Source: Planctomyces sp. SH-PL14 (GTDB lineage: Bacteria; Planctomycetota; Planctomycetia; Planctomycetales; Planctomycetaceae). Taken from it: a DNA stretch of 64,000 nucleotides. The notes below the pieces were generated by a model. That model was not told the DNA's origin. It was given only the letters and a program-made list of their open reading frames with translations, and did no database searches. The DNA lies in the NCBI RefSeq assembly GCF_001610835.1, contig NZ_CP011270.1:3614001-3678000 (forward strand). Reading direction: 5' to 3'. The stretch's first letter is position 1. The number at the start of each line of letters is the position of its first letter. Positions 11,101 through 17,209 of the stretch are shown here, one piece after another. Position numbers and translations under genes: made by a program.

Positions 11101-11827
11101 ACTTCTACGGCGGGAAGCCTCGCAGCGGATTCGCGGGACAGTCCGGCGGCTCCCCTCCGGGCAATCGCTCGAAGCCGAGCTCGCGAGCCTCGCGCTCGCC
11201 GGCCGGTGGCCAGAGGCGACGCTGACCGCCCTGCAGATTCTCGACCAGGATCCCACCTCCCGCTTCAACATCACCCGGGTCGCGGCGCTCCAGGGGCTCA
11301 CCGGAGACACCGACGGCTACCGCAAGCTGTGCTCGAGGGTGGTGGAGCAGTTTGCGGACACCACCCGTTTTGAAGTCGCGGACACCGTCTGCAAAATCAC
11401 CCTGCTGCTTCCGGACTCGCCGCATCGGGACCGTCTGCCGGTCAAGGTGCTGCGGGAGGCCCTGGAGCGGGAGACATCGGGTGACTTCCCCAAGTGGGGC
11501 TGGGCCGGCCTGGGGCTGGTCGAGTACCGGGATCGCCGCTTCCAGGAGGCGATTGCCTGCTGTGAGAAGTCGCACGTGGCGAGTCTGCGGGAGGGTGCTC
11601 CGGCGGCGCTGGCGTTCGTCATCGAGGCGATGTCGTGGCACGAACTCAAGGAGGCTGCCAAAGCGAAGGAGGCTCTCGCCAGGGCGACGGCAATTCTCGA
11701 AGCCGGCCGCGTCCGGGAAGGAGCCACGAAGCCAGCCGCGCCTCCCACGACAATCGAATACGACCTCCTCGTCGCAGAGGTCCTGTGTCGCGAAGCCGAG
11801 AAGCTGATCGAAGCCCCGCCGCGCTAA
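5105..11827 (+). CDS. Giant membrane Ser/Thr protein kinase with WD40 and TPR-like regions
   Basis: 2,240 residues from MDEQSIFLNALEKETPEAR; AAGGG lies about 8 bases upstream. The Hanks-type kinase domain spans about 138-440: glycine loop GGMGAVLKG, catalytic Lys in AIKVLL, HRDLKPANIMV near 264, DWGLAK near 284, and GTPAYMPPEQA. A transmembrane helix follows at about 493-515, then a heptad-rich Arg/Glu/Ala coiled coil, then WD40 repeats from about 630 to 1,320 (VWDLQTGQ, IWDWQTGQ, IWDPASGK). Residues about 1,470-1,660 form a jelly-roll/discoidin-like module ending LGRFRLSVSDEP, as in planctomycete DUF1549/DUF1553 proteins. The rest is TPR-like helical repeats. Probably it senses ligands through the C-terminal region and signals to the neighbouring ECF sigma factor. 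Confidence 0.93.
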   Translation: MDEQSIFLNALEKETPEARAAWLAQACGADLRLKARIEALLASHEQASRFLEQPPAAFQETVVHENRDADRASALEGGLTATFVEGEAVVIGPAGHSVFQSLGRGGNFPRVALREAAENGTDPIVRPQSPEMPQKDADSRYQLQGEIARGGMGAVLKGRDTDLGRDLAIKVLLDSHKNKPEIVQRFIEEAQIGGQLQHPGIAPVYELGQFSDRRPFFSMKLVKGETLSKILAQRKSPAEDRGRFLGIFEHVCQTMAYAHSRGVIHRDLKPANIMVGAFGEVQVMDWGLAKVLPSGGVADERMSQTRSSEHSVVQTLRSRGGGGDKTPEPVGSFGSQTQIGSVMGTPAYMPPEQALGEIDNLDERADVFGLGAILCEVLTGRPPYIGDDGTHVFRLATRGKLEGCFARLDACGADAELIALAKQCLELEPKDRPRDAGVLANHVTTYLTSVEARLRAVEIDRAAAAARAEEALLTAREHQAAASAERRARRLQLGLASVILFVTTFGGISAVWTAVVQHHLRQNAEAAEQAANTAREAESRQLVRAEQERVRAESEQKRAESEKRRSDNMLADMQTERGLRAGSEGQTAAAAMWFAHAATITPHDPDRQQANRLRARSWMNQAMMPVARLTLPEGDASRLAFQPSGPFLLALKEGSLRVWDWRNGVTVPWSDPLIDVTDADWSPDGRQVALAFGPAEVRLLESISGKELGRLRPAEHVSVVRWSPDGKRLALGSRKTQVWNLEAEPRKETEWPHPGVVYGLNFNRSGSQVVTACEDNLARVFSVANTASTRPVLPPLEHTPFFRNMWSLPVFCDQDRKLVTILKEGRTPGLWTLAAAGTVANPWKLGPDFDRALDVSPDGRWIAAAGVAQCALVGVDGTVVNLPHRNHLHHAVFNPTGRSLVTLSYEGIARVWPMDMLKEKQSPAPSVIPQQNTYAHGWFSPDGVALAIASNGQVVVWEQAPESALVGRVDWQGYVWHPRISFDGRFVTPGVLHETSFNPKARGGLLSVASMADGQPAGPPILLPGLLYDSCISSDNRSVAAAIVKGSTALLGVFDIATGEPLFPAVPLPALPASIDAHPHQPEVAVLCQDGQLLLIDARNGQTRQALNHDGHHAGAIWSRVRYSPDGEALVSVITDNLVSVRESATGALRFPALKPVSQGGPCRTIAFSKDSRLLVTGVCGKNMAQVWDLQTGQKRGREMPHGGDFYGLWSVDFSPDGQRVVTGHKDGRVRIWDWQTGQIIGTPMQHADEVFHATFTPDGRYVLAGPRRSTLHIWDPASGKLAVAPVPELVPSRGSTTHVSLFGHRAVVSEEGRCSILDLTELLKPPVESVPSLLNRAELASNLHQPNGEQLPLDLEQWNTRWDAYIRTREAPDQTAASLAKALDDAQLESQRRVIIARALRLNLLDSLVPLRPNDARLHLDYLAEMTKRGRSTRAMVSAAIAAVNSVLRTTPDDQSLQRELARLRILELEPTKWTALDPVELRATSGSPFTKQPDGSILAEGKPAPKDEYTLVGPSPLPQVAALRLEALPHPGLPVRGSGHDFKGNFCLSEVTLGLRRSDGQTAPLKFRLAASDYVRPLDVHTHAPDGPWGAIDGRPSTRWDVYPPVTQPHWLILELDTPCEVQTGEQLVVSLQFLTSWGEARLGRFRLSVSDEPRAVEKQILTSAVQTSILSRDEALSALDLVHRKDAAVIERLGAPDRAESLTLAEELLLAQACFREGKTDLAEATGKRVLERGVHGIPHRELWSLYVDVVTRASGIAASDLPLDPTNEEVALARWNQEIHAAPTADKYRARAVLLTRLRQWSQAVPDFLSEVPLRAREAARVSWMRAGLCHLMAGDEAGYRQHCALLLKEYQNSTNLDERETLVKLGLLLPGALPVSDLPIDGLHQSLKTYMPTYRSHPWAAAMCGLAALRAGDTPKALEWLDKVESPPPPLVSHILLIRALAEEEQGHHEAAVKALTAAEALIPAELELAGSPLGPGEEPLSEKAVDQDALLSELLRREASQRIRGTVRRLPSGQSLEAELASLALAGRWPEATLTALQILDQDPTSRFNITRVAALQGLTGDTDGYRKLCSRVVEQFADTTRFEVADTVCKITLLLPDSPHRDRLPVKVLREALERETSGDFPKWGWAGLGLVEYRDRRFQEAIACCEKSHVASLREGAPAALAFVIEAMSWHELKEAAKAKEALARATAILEAGRVREGATKPAAPPTTIEYDLLVAEVLCREAEKLIEAPPR

Positions 11828-11844
11828 ACCGGCACCTCTAACAA

Positions 11845-12162
11845 CGTCCCCGCCGGCACAGCCCCCGCTCGCTCAAACCCAACGTGCGACGGCCGCTGGG
11901 GTCAAGGGGGTCTCACCCCCTTGCCGCCGGAGGCCTCTTCCCTGAGGAACCGTGGCACACCACGGGCACCCCCTTTGTGCAACCGGCGCCGAAAACTCCC
12001 CACCCGCCCTGACATCCTCGCCGGTTAGATAAGGGCCATCCGGCACCCAGTCCGCGTTTGCACACACCCTCCTTCAGACATCCCACGACGGTCAGGCCTC
12101 CGGCGGGCAAAGGGGCGTTGCCCCTCTGCACTCCCCACCAGGGGTTACCCCCTGGACCCCGG
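11845..12162 (-). repeat. Dispersed hairpin element, copy R2
   Basis: Full-length copy. Read on the minus strand it begins only 3 bases past the stop of the DUF1501 gene, in sense orientation. The outer hairpin is lengthened here (CCAGGGG and CCCCTGG pair). It occupies the whole gap between two convergent genes. Confidence 0.87.
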
Positions 12163-12164
12163 TT

Positions 12165-13619
12165 CTACAGGATCTCCTCAATCACCCGGCCACGACTCAA
12201 CGGATGCGGACGACCCTGCGCATCCAATACCTCCGTCTCCGGCAAAAATCCCAAACAATGAAACATCGTCGCATGCAAATCCCGCGGCTCCACACGCCCC
12301 GCCAACGGAAACGCCGCCTGACCATCCGACCGCCCATGCACCACGCCCCCCCGCACTCCTCCCCCCGCCAACGCCACGGAAAAACAATGACCCCAATGAT
12401 CCCGACCCGCCCGCGCATTGAACTTCGGCGTATGCCCAAACTCACCCACCCACAACACCAGCGTCTCGTCCAGTAACCCCCGCTCGGCAAGATCACTCAA
12501 CAAAGCGGAATACGCCTGATCCATCCAGGGCATCAGGAACCGCTTCAAGAGATCGTTGTGCCGGTCATGCGTGTCCCACCCGCCCCCATTCGGCTCCCCA
12601 TCCACACGGCACCAGTTCACCTGAATCAGAGAAACCCCCGCCTCCACCAACCGCCGAGCCAGCAGCACGCTCTGCGCCCACCGCGTCCGCCCATACCGAT
12701 CCCGCGTCGCCTCACTCTCCAGCGAAAGATCAAACGCCCTCCGGACCCCCGACCCCACCAGCAGCTCCAACGCCTGCTCCGACTGCCGGCTGAAGTCCGC
12801 CGCCGCCGCAGACCCATCCACCCCGTCGAGATGAGGATGCAGCTGCTCCAGCAACGAAAGCCGCTTCTGCAGCCGCCCCGCCGGAATCTCCGAAGGCAAC
12901 GACAGGTCCGGCACGTTGAACCCCGCCTGCGATGGATCGCACGTCAGCAGCCACGGGTCGTACTTCGGCCCCAGGATCCCCCCCGTCTGACCGGGCCACA
13001 CCACCTCCCCCACGTTCGCAATCCGGTTCGGAATCGTGATCGCGGGAGGAATCCCCAGCCGCTCCTCGCGACGGACGTACTTGTTCGCCGCCCCCCAGTG
13101 CGGAGCCAGGTTGGGGGCCTTGGACACCGCGTTCTCGGAGCTCGGCGGCACATGCGGCACGCCGGTCATCATGTGGTACCCGCTGGAGGAATGGGCGTTG
13201 TCCCCCGTCACCATCGCCCGCAGGACCGCAATCTTGTCGGTCAGCTCCGCCGTCCGCGGCATCAGCTCGCCAATCTCCAGCCCCGGCGTCCGGGTCGAAA
13301 TCGTCCCAAAGCCCCCCCGGATCTCCTCCGGCGCCTCCGGCTTCGGATCCCACGTCTCGTGCTGCGGCGGCCCGCCCCCCAGGAAAATGACAATGACCGA
13401 CTTCGCCCGCCCGAACGAGCCCGCCACCCGCGGCGCCACCTCGACCCCCGCCCCGACCTTCACTCCCGCCCGACCATCCCGACGACTCCCCCCCGCCGCT
13501 CCGGCCCCGGCCCCCGCCGCCATTCCCGTCAGCCCGGGCAGACCGAGCGCCCCCAGCTCAATCCCCCCGACCCGCAACCACTCGCGACGCGACCAACCGG
13601 GCTGCTGAAAACCGAGCAT
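12165..13619 (-). CDS. DUF1501 family protein with Tat-type signal
   Basis: 484 residues from MLGFQQPGWSRREWLRVGG. SRREWL followed by a hydrophobic Gly/Ala/Leu stretch is a twin-arginine signal. The DUF1501 body (sulfatase/phosphatase-like alpha/beta fold) is recognisable by VIFLGGGPPQHETWDPKP, DNAHSSSGYHMMTGVPH and the C-terminal VLWVGEFGHTPKFN and RDHWGHCFSVALAGGGV. In planctomycetes such genes usually follow a DUF1549/DUF1553 cytochrome gene and are expected to act outside the cytoplasm; here that partner is absent. The catalytic reaction is not established. The region between the signal and the domain is an unusual Gly/Ala/Arg-rich insertion of about 40 residues. Confidence 0.92.
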   Translation of the reverse strand: MLGFQQPGWSRREWLRVGGIELGALGLPGLTGMAAGAGAGAAGGSRRDGRAGVKVGAGVEVAPRVAGSFGRAKSVIVIFLGGGPPQHETWDPKPEAPEEIRGGFGTISTRTPGLEIGELMPRTAELTDKIAVLRAMVTGDNAHSSSGYHMMTGVPHVPPSSENAVSKAPNLAPHWGAANKYVRREERLGIPPAITIPNRIANVGEVVWPGQTGGILGPKYDPWLLTCDPSQAGFNVPDLSLPSEIPAGRLQKRLSLLEQLHPHLDGVDGSAAAADFSRQSEQALELLVGSGVRRAFDLSLESEATRDRYGRTRWAQSVLLARRLVEAGVSLIQVNWCRVDGEPNGGGWDTHDRHNDLLKRFLMPWMDQAYSALLSDLAERGLLDETLVLWVGEFGHTPKFNARAGRDHWGHCFSVALAGGGVRGGVVHGRSDGQAAFPLAGRVEPRDLHATMFHCLGFLPETEVLDAQGRPHPLSRGRVIEEIL

Positions 13620-13708
13620 GCCATCGTTCCCTGTCGAATTCCGGGCCAGTCCCGGACCACTATCGAGTCCCGTCCGCACCAGAACGGTCCGCCCTCTCCC
13701 ATTCGCAA

Positions 13709-13740
13709 CCCCACACCAGCCCGAAGCGCCAGCGAGGGAA
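13709..13740. repeat. Short interspersed repeat (ARSASEG type), copy 1
   Basis: CCCCACACCAGCCCGAAGCG then CCAGCGAGGGAA; nearly the same sequence recurs at 14024-14055 (one internal difference). In other frames it reads ARSASEG or SLACASGW. Confidence 0.7.
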
Positions 13741-13900
13741 ACCCCCAAGCGCCTCCGGCCACTCAGACGCAAACAGGCGAGCCGAAACGGCAAAACGAAA
13801 GCATACCCCAGCCACCGAGCAAACGCATCAGCAATCCGTGATGCATTCCCGCACGGGCGGCCCAGCGGACCACCGAGACACCTCCAGCTCGATCCCCCCC

Positions 13901-13927
13901 GGGAGGGCGAGGCTCCCGCCGAGCCGC
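13901..13927. repeat. Short interspersed repeat (EGEAPAEP type), copy 2
   Basis: Same 27-base unit as at 1854-1880: GGGAGGGCGAGGCTCCC followed by GCCGAGCCGC. The two copies are about 12 kb apart with unrelated flanks. Confidence 0.7.
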
Positions 13928-14023
13928 AATCCAGGACCGACCCCCGTAGCCCCAGACCGCCCCAAATCGAAGGCCCGCGGCCTCCACGCCAACGGCATCC
14001 AACACTCCAAGCTCAGTCTGGCC

Positions 14024-14055
14024 CCCCCACACCAGCCCGAAGCGCAAGCGAGGGA
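14024..14055. repeat. Short interspersed repeat (ARSASEG type), copy 2
   Basis: Matches 13709-13740 in the same orientation: CCACACCAGCCCGAAGCGCA then AGCGAGGGA. Confidence 0.7.
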
Positions 14056-14338
14056 CAACGTCTGAACTCCCGCACTCGCACTTCGAGCCAGTGCGACCTG
14101 GACCGCGTCCGGCGCCGGTCCTCAAACAGCCCCGGGCCTCCACGCCAACGGCGTGAAACAACGCTAGCCTGGGGCAACGCCCCAGGTGGACCGCCCACAG
14201 GATCGACAAGCCCTGAAGGGGCGCAACAACGATCCGAAGACGGTCTTTCGCGCTACGCTCGGGATCTCCGGGACTCGCAAATGGACCACGAAACGCTCCC
14301 GGCTAACCGCCCGCCCGTCCCCCCGTCACCATCCCTCC

Positions 14339-14872
14339 GTGCCCCCCGAAAGCCGCTACACCTTCACCGACTACTCCCCCGACTGGCCATCCGCCTTCGA
14401 GCGGGAGTCCGCGCGCCTCCGCTCGCTCCTGGCGGACGAGCTCGTCGAAATCCACCACTTCGGCAGCACCTCCGTCCCCGGCCTCGCCGCCAAGCCCATC
14501 ATCGACATCCTCCCCCTCGTCCGCCGCCTCGCCGCCGTCGACGAACTGACCCCCAAGCTCCAGGCCACCGGCTACCGCGCCTGGGGCGAATACGGCCTCC
14601 CCGGCCGCCGCTTCTTCACCCGCGACCACGAAGGTTTTCGCAGTCACAACATCCACATCTACGAAACCGGCTCCCCCGGCGTCGAGCGCCACCTGGCCTT
14701 CAGCGCGTACCTACGACACCACGAAGCCGCCCGCCAGGAGTACGAAGCCCTGAAACGCGAAGTCTACGCCCGCCACCCGGCGGACATCGTGGCATACAAC
14801 GACGGGAAGGATGCCCTGATCAAGCGGCTGGAGGTCGTGGCGGTGGAGTGGTGGCGACGAAGAAGCCGCTGA
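14339..14872 (+). CDS. GrpB family protein (nucleotidyltransferase-like fold)
   Basis: About 177 residues if started at the GTG before PPESRYTFTDYSPDWPSAF. That start gives the usual family length (about 170-180), while in-frame ATGs farther upstream add repeat-derived sequence. Family signatures are YSPDWPSAFERE at the N-terminus, HHFGSTSVPGLAAKPIIDIL (the polymerase-beta-like GSTS...D pattern), RRFFTRDH and HNIHIYETGS, and LAFSAYLRHH towards the end. These proteins are uncharacterised, and a nucleotidyl-transfer activity is inferred from fold only. No good Shine-Dalgarno is visible. Its last 70 or so bases are duplicated 180 bases downstream. Confidence 0.85.
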   Translation: MPPESRYTFTDYSPDWPSAFERESARLRSLLADELVEIHHFGSTSVPGLAAKPIIDILPLVRRLAAVDELTPKLQATGYRAWGEYGLPGRRFFTRDHEGFRSHNIHIYETGSPGVERHLAFSAYLRHHEAARQEYEALKREVYARHPADIVAYNDGKDALIKRLEVVAVEWWRRRSR

Positions 14873-14907
14873 CTTCCCGGCTCGCGCCCCTTCCGCAGCC
14901 CGGGTGG

Positions 14908-14933
14908 CACTGCTGGTGCTCTGACCAGCAGTG
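14908..14933. repeat. Perfect 9-bp inverted repeat
   Basis: CACTGCTGG, 8-base loop, CCAGCAGTG. A second CTGCTGGC/GCCAGC hairpin follows at about 14957-14986, and CACTGCTGG recurs near 15350. On the plus strand the first hairpin lies 35 bases past the GrpB stop and could act as a terminator, but there is no T-tract. Confidence 0.55.
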
Positions 14934-14997
14934 CTCCGTTCAAGTTGGATGTCCAATCACTGCTGGCCCAAAGCTGCCAGCAGCGGCACCCGGCGCT

Positions 14998-15085
14998 CAT
15001 CAAGCGGCTGGAGGTCGTGGCCGTGGATTGGTGGCCGCGGAGAAACCCGTGGCTCTTTTGGTCGTGCGCCCTGCGCAGCCGAGCC
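14998..15085 (+). repeat. Partial duplicate of the GrpB 3' end
   Basis: CATCAAGCGGCTGGAGGTCG and the following bases repeat 14818-14905 at an offset of exactly 180 bases, with scattered differences. The copy would translate LIKRLEVVAVDWWPRRN, a diverged version of the GrpB C-terminus, but has no start. It is a gene remnant or tandem duplication scar at the edge of the low-GC island. The rest of the gap 14873-15396 holds hairpins and no gene. Confidence 0.8.
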
Positions 15086-15396
15086 GCGTTGTGAGACAAC
15101 GCAAAGACGGCGTCCCTGTCCGACTCTTTCCCCCGTTGTCCGAAACCGGATGCCATTCTGCTCCCCGCCAATGGCAAATGTGCGGCTCAAGTCGAATTCG
15201 ATCTTGGGAGTGGCTTACTACCGCCAAGGCAGCTCGCCGAATCGACTGCTGGCGAACGTCAATGCGATATCTTGGGTGGCCACCAAGCCCGCGTCCCTTT
15301 TGATAGCGACCGCGTCACCCCAACTGCCCATTTCAGTGGCACGCCCAATCCACTGCTGGTACAGTTGGCAGCATCGCAATCTAGTAGGGCCACAAA

Positions 15397-16104
15397 ATGA
15401 CTCGCGAAATCATCGTTACAGATCTCACAAGATTCACAAACGGCAACATTGTCTGCACTGCAGGGGTCGATTCTGCAACCGGGATGTGCATCCGCCCAAT
15501 GCCTTACCTGCCGACATCAGAATGCGTGCGTCTGAATATTCTTCCCGGAGCAAAGCTGACCGGAAACTTTACTCTATCTCAAGAGTGCAGTGGTCCTCAC
15601 CAAGAAGACCACAATTACGACAAGCTCACATTTCACGGCCCGTCGACATCTGACGAATTCAAAATGGCACTGCGGGCCTCTCTATTCTCTAGTGTTTCAG
15701 AAGGATTTGAGGTCGACCTGCCCCCCGGGCAAAAGTGCCTTCCACCGAAACATATTGGGCCGCGGTCTATAATAACCGTTTCAGTTGCCCCAAGACACAT
15801 CCAAATTATTGACGACGCCTACAAGGCGGGCAAGATAAAATTGAACTTCACGGACAACTCAGGCCAAGAATTTCGATTCCTACCAATTACTGATCTAGGG
15901 TTCCACAATTACGCCAGCGACGCAAAGCGGAAAACGTCACTTGACACAGTAAACAGCCTCATTCACACCCAGAAAGAAGTTTACGTACGAATCGGACTTT
16001 CTCGCGTGTACACAGCCCCGAACGGAGTCGAAGGATACTGGCTCCAGGCAAATGGAATCTACACGTTCCCCGAATTCAACGAACAAATCCGAAGCTACCG
16101 CTAA
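15397..16104 (+). CDS. Dual OB domain-like protein
   Basis: 235 residues from MTREIIVTDLTRFTNGNIVC; AGGG lies 8 bases before the ATG. The opening, with its VCTAGVD and CIRPMPYLPT, and the later VYVRIGLSRVYTAPNG resemble what I remember of the 'dual OB domain' family, beta-rich proteins found beside DUF488 genes. No catalytic motif, signal or membrane segment is seen; nucleic-acid or nucleotide binding is inferred from the OB assignment only. Base composition is far lower in GC than the flanks. It converges on the DUF488/GHKL operon with only 8 bases between the stop codons, which supports one functional cassette. Confidence 0.6.
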   Translation: MTREIIVTDLTRFTNGNIVCTAGVDSATGMCIRPMPYLPTSECVRLNILPGAKLTGNFTLSQECSGPHQEDHNYDKLTFHGPSTSDEFKMALRASLFSSVSEGFEVDLPPGQKCLPPKHIGPRSIITVSVAPRHIQIIDDAYKAGKIKLNFTDNSGQEFRFLPITDLGFHNYASDAKRKTSLDTVNSLIHTQKEVYVRIGLSRVYTAPNGVEGYWLQANGIYTFPEFNEQIRSYR

Positions 16105-16112
16105 TTTAATTG

Positions 16113-16565
16113 TCATCGCAGATGTCGAACCGAGAAGTCTTTCCAGTGCCCCTGGAGATACTCTGCCACAAGTCTGCGATGACAGTGATGTGGCGTATCT
16201 TCGCTGCAAAGCAAGCAGGAAGCGTCGAACAGTTCTCGCGGCAACACCTCCTCAATGCGGCGATCCCGCATCAACTGCAAAAACTGCAGTTCATAAGCGG
16301 CCCACGAGATCCTCTTCTTCTTGTACGCATCAAGCATACCTTCAAGCGGGGCTAGATCCAAGAGATGGCTGTACTCAATACCTGCCAAATCTTTCAAAAA
16401 AAAGCGTAAATCGTCACGCTTCGCAAACCCCGCCAACTGCGAAATATTATTCAACCTGACATCTATCAGCCTCTTTACGCCGGCGTCTCGAAGTGAGTTG
16501 AAAAAGTGCTCGGCACTCTTCTTGGTAAACCCAATAGTCCACAACCTGCGTTCTACAACTGTCAT
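16113..16565 (-). CDS. DUF488 family protein (short paralogue)
   Basis: 150 residues. N-terminal LWTIGFTKKSAEHFFNSL and LIDVRLNN, then C-terminal CLLCSEDTPHHCHRRLVAEY, are the DUF488 hallmarks (conserved DxR, and C-x-E...CHR). The family's biochemical role is unknown; a cysteine/histidine active site is plausible. Its ATG overlaps the TAA of the upstream DUF488 gene by one base, so the two are coupled. It is only distantly similar to that neighbour, which argues for two different partners rather than a recent duplication. Low GC like the rest of the island. Confidence 0.85.
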   Translation of the reverse strand: MTVVERRLWTIGFTKKSAEHFFNSLRDAGVKRLIDVRLNNISQLAGFAKRDDLRFFLKDLAGIEYSHLLDLAPLEGMLDAYKKKRISWAAYELQFLQLMRDRRIEEVLPRELFDASCLLCSEDTPHHCHRRLVAEYLQGHWKDFSVRHLR

Positions 16566-17194
16566 TACTCGGTCCCTTCCGCCCTCATGTCTTGGCTTGC
16601 GTACGCAATACGGTCGGCCTGCAAATCATAGGCACGCTCAATCAAGTCGTCCACAGGAACGAACAGATCCCGCTCCGCAATGCCTACCGCCTTCAATAGA
16701 CGGCGTTCCGCCTGCGCGTTCGACTCCACGGTGTCCTGATTAATAATATGCCGAATCTCGATATCCAAGCCGCGCAGCTCACGAGACACAAGAATCATAC
16801 GGTGACAGGTGATCGGATCACGCTCCGCACACAACAACGCGATGCGATAGCCTTCGAGCCCTCGACAAACGCGATCCATGCCACTTCGGAAGAGTGGTAG
16901 CTCACGAATCCGATCGTACCTCGCCTGTCCGCCCACGTAGCAAGACTGTTCGACGCGCCGTGCCCCCAGCTCCTTGCCCAGAAATACGTACTGAATTGCG
17001 CATTCCCGCAAGTGGCTTGAGAGCTCAGCCTGACAGAACTGCTGTAGTCGGCTGGATGGCTTCGACCGAACGTCTACCACTGCCGTGACATCATTCTTCC
17101 ACAATAGCGAAACAAACTCACCCAAAGACCGAGTAGAGTGGCCTACGGTAAACAGTACTTGCCTACTTGAGTTTTGCATCGCCTTCAATTTCAC
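16565..17194 (-). CDS. DUF488 family protein (long paralogue)
   Basis: 209 residues. FTVGHSTRSLGEFVSLL at the N-terminus, VVDVRSKPSS, and LCAERDPITCHRMILVSREL place it in DUF488. The C-terminal 60 residues (HIINQDTVESNAQAERRLLK onward) are an extension not seen in the short paralogue. It starts 15 bases after the stop of the GHKL-nuclease gene and ends in a one-base overlap with the short DUF488 gene, so the three form one operon. MQNSSRQV, five codons in, is an alternative start. Confidence 0.87.
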   Translation of the reverse strand: MKLKAMQNSSRQVLFTVGHSTRSLGEFVSLLWKNDVTAVVDVRSKPSSRLQQFCQAELSSHLRECAIQYVFLGKELGARRVEQSCYVGGQARYDRIRELPLFRSGMDRVCRGLEGYRIALLCAERDPITCHRMILVSRELRGLDIEIRHIINQDTVESNAQAERRLLKAVGIAERDLFVPVDDLIERAYDLQADRIAYASQDMRAEGTE

Positions 17195-17209
17195 GATACG
17201 TTTTGCAAA

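Larger units (their letters stand above)
13620..14338. other. Intergenic region packed with short interspersed repeats
   Basis: No credible gene lies between the divergent DUF1501 and GrpB genes. Frames here translate to Pro/Arg-rich strings with ARSASEG, EGEAPAEP and SLACASGW peptides, the signature of planctomycete intergenic repeats. At least two repeat types occur, and one phrase (GGCCTCCACGCCAACGGC and close variants) appears near 13980 and 14135. Both flanking promoters should lie here, but I could not place them. Confidence 0.6.
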
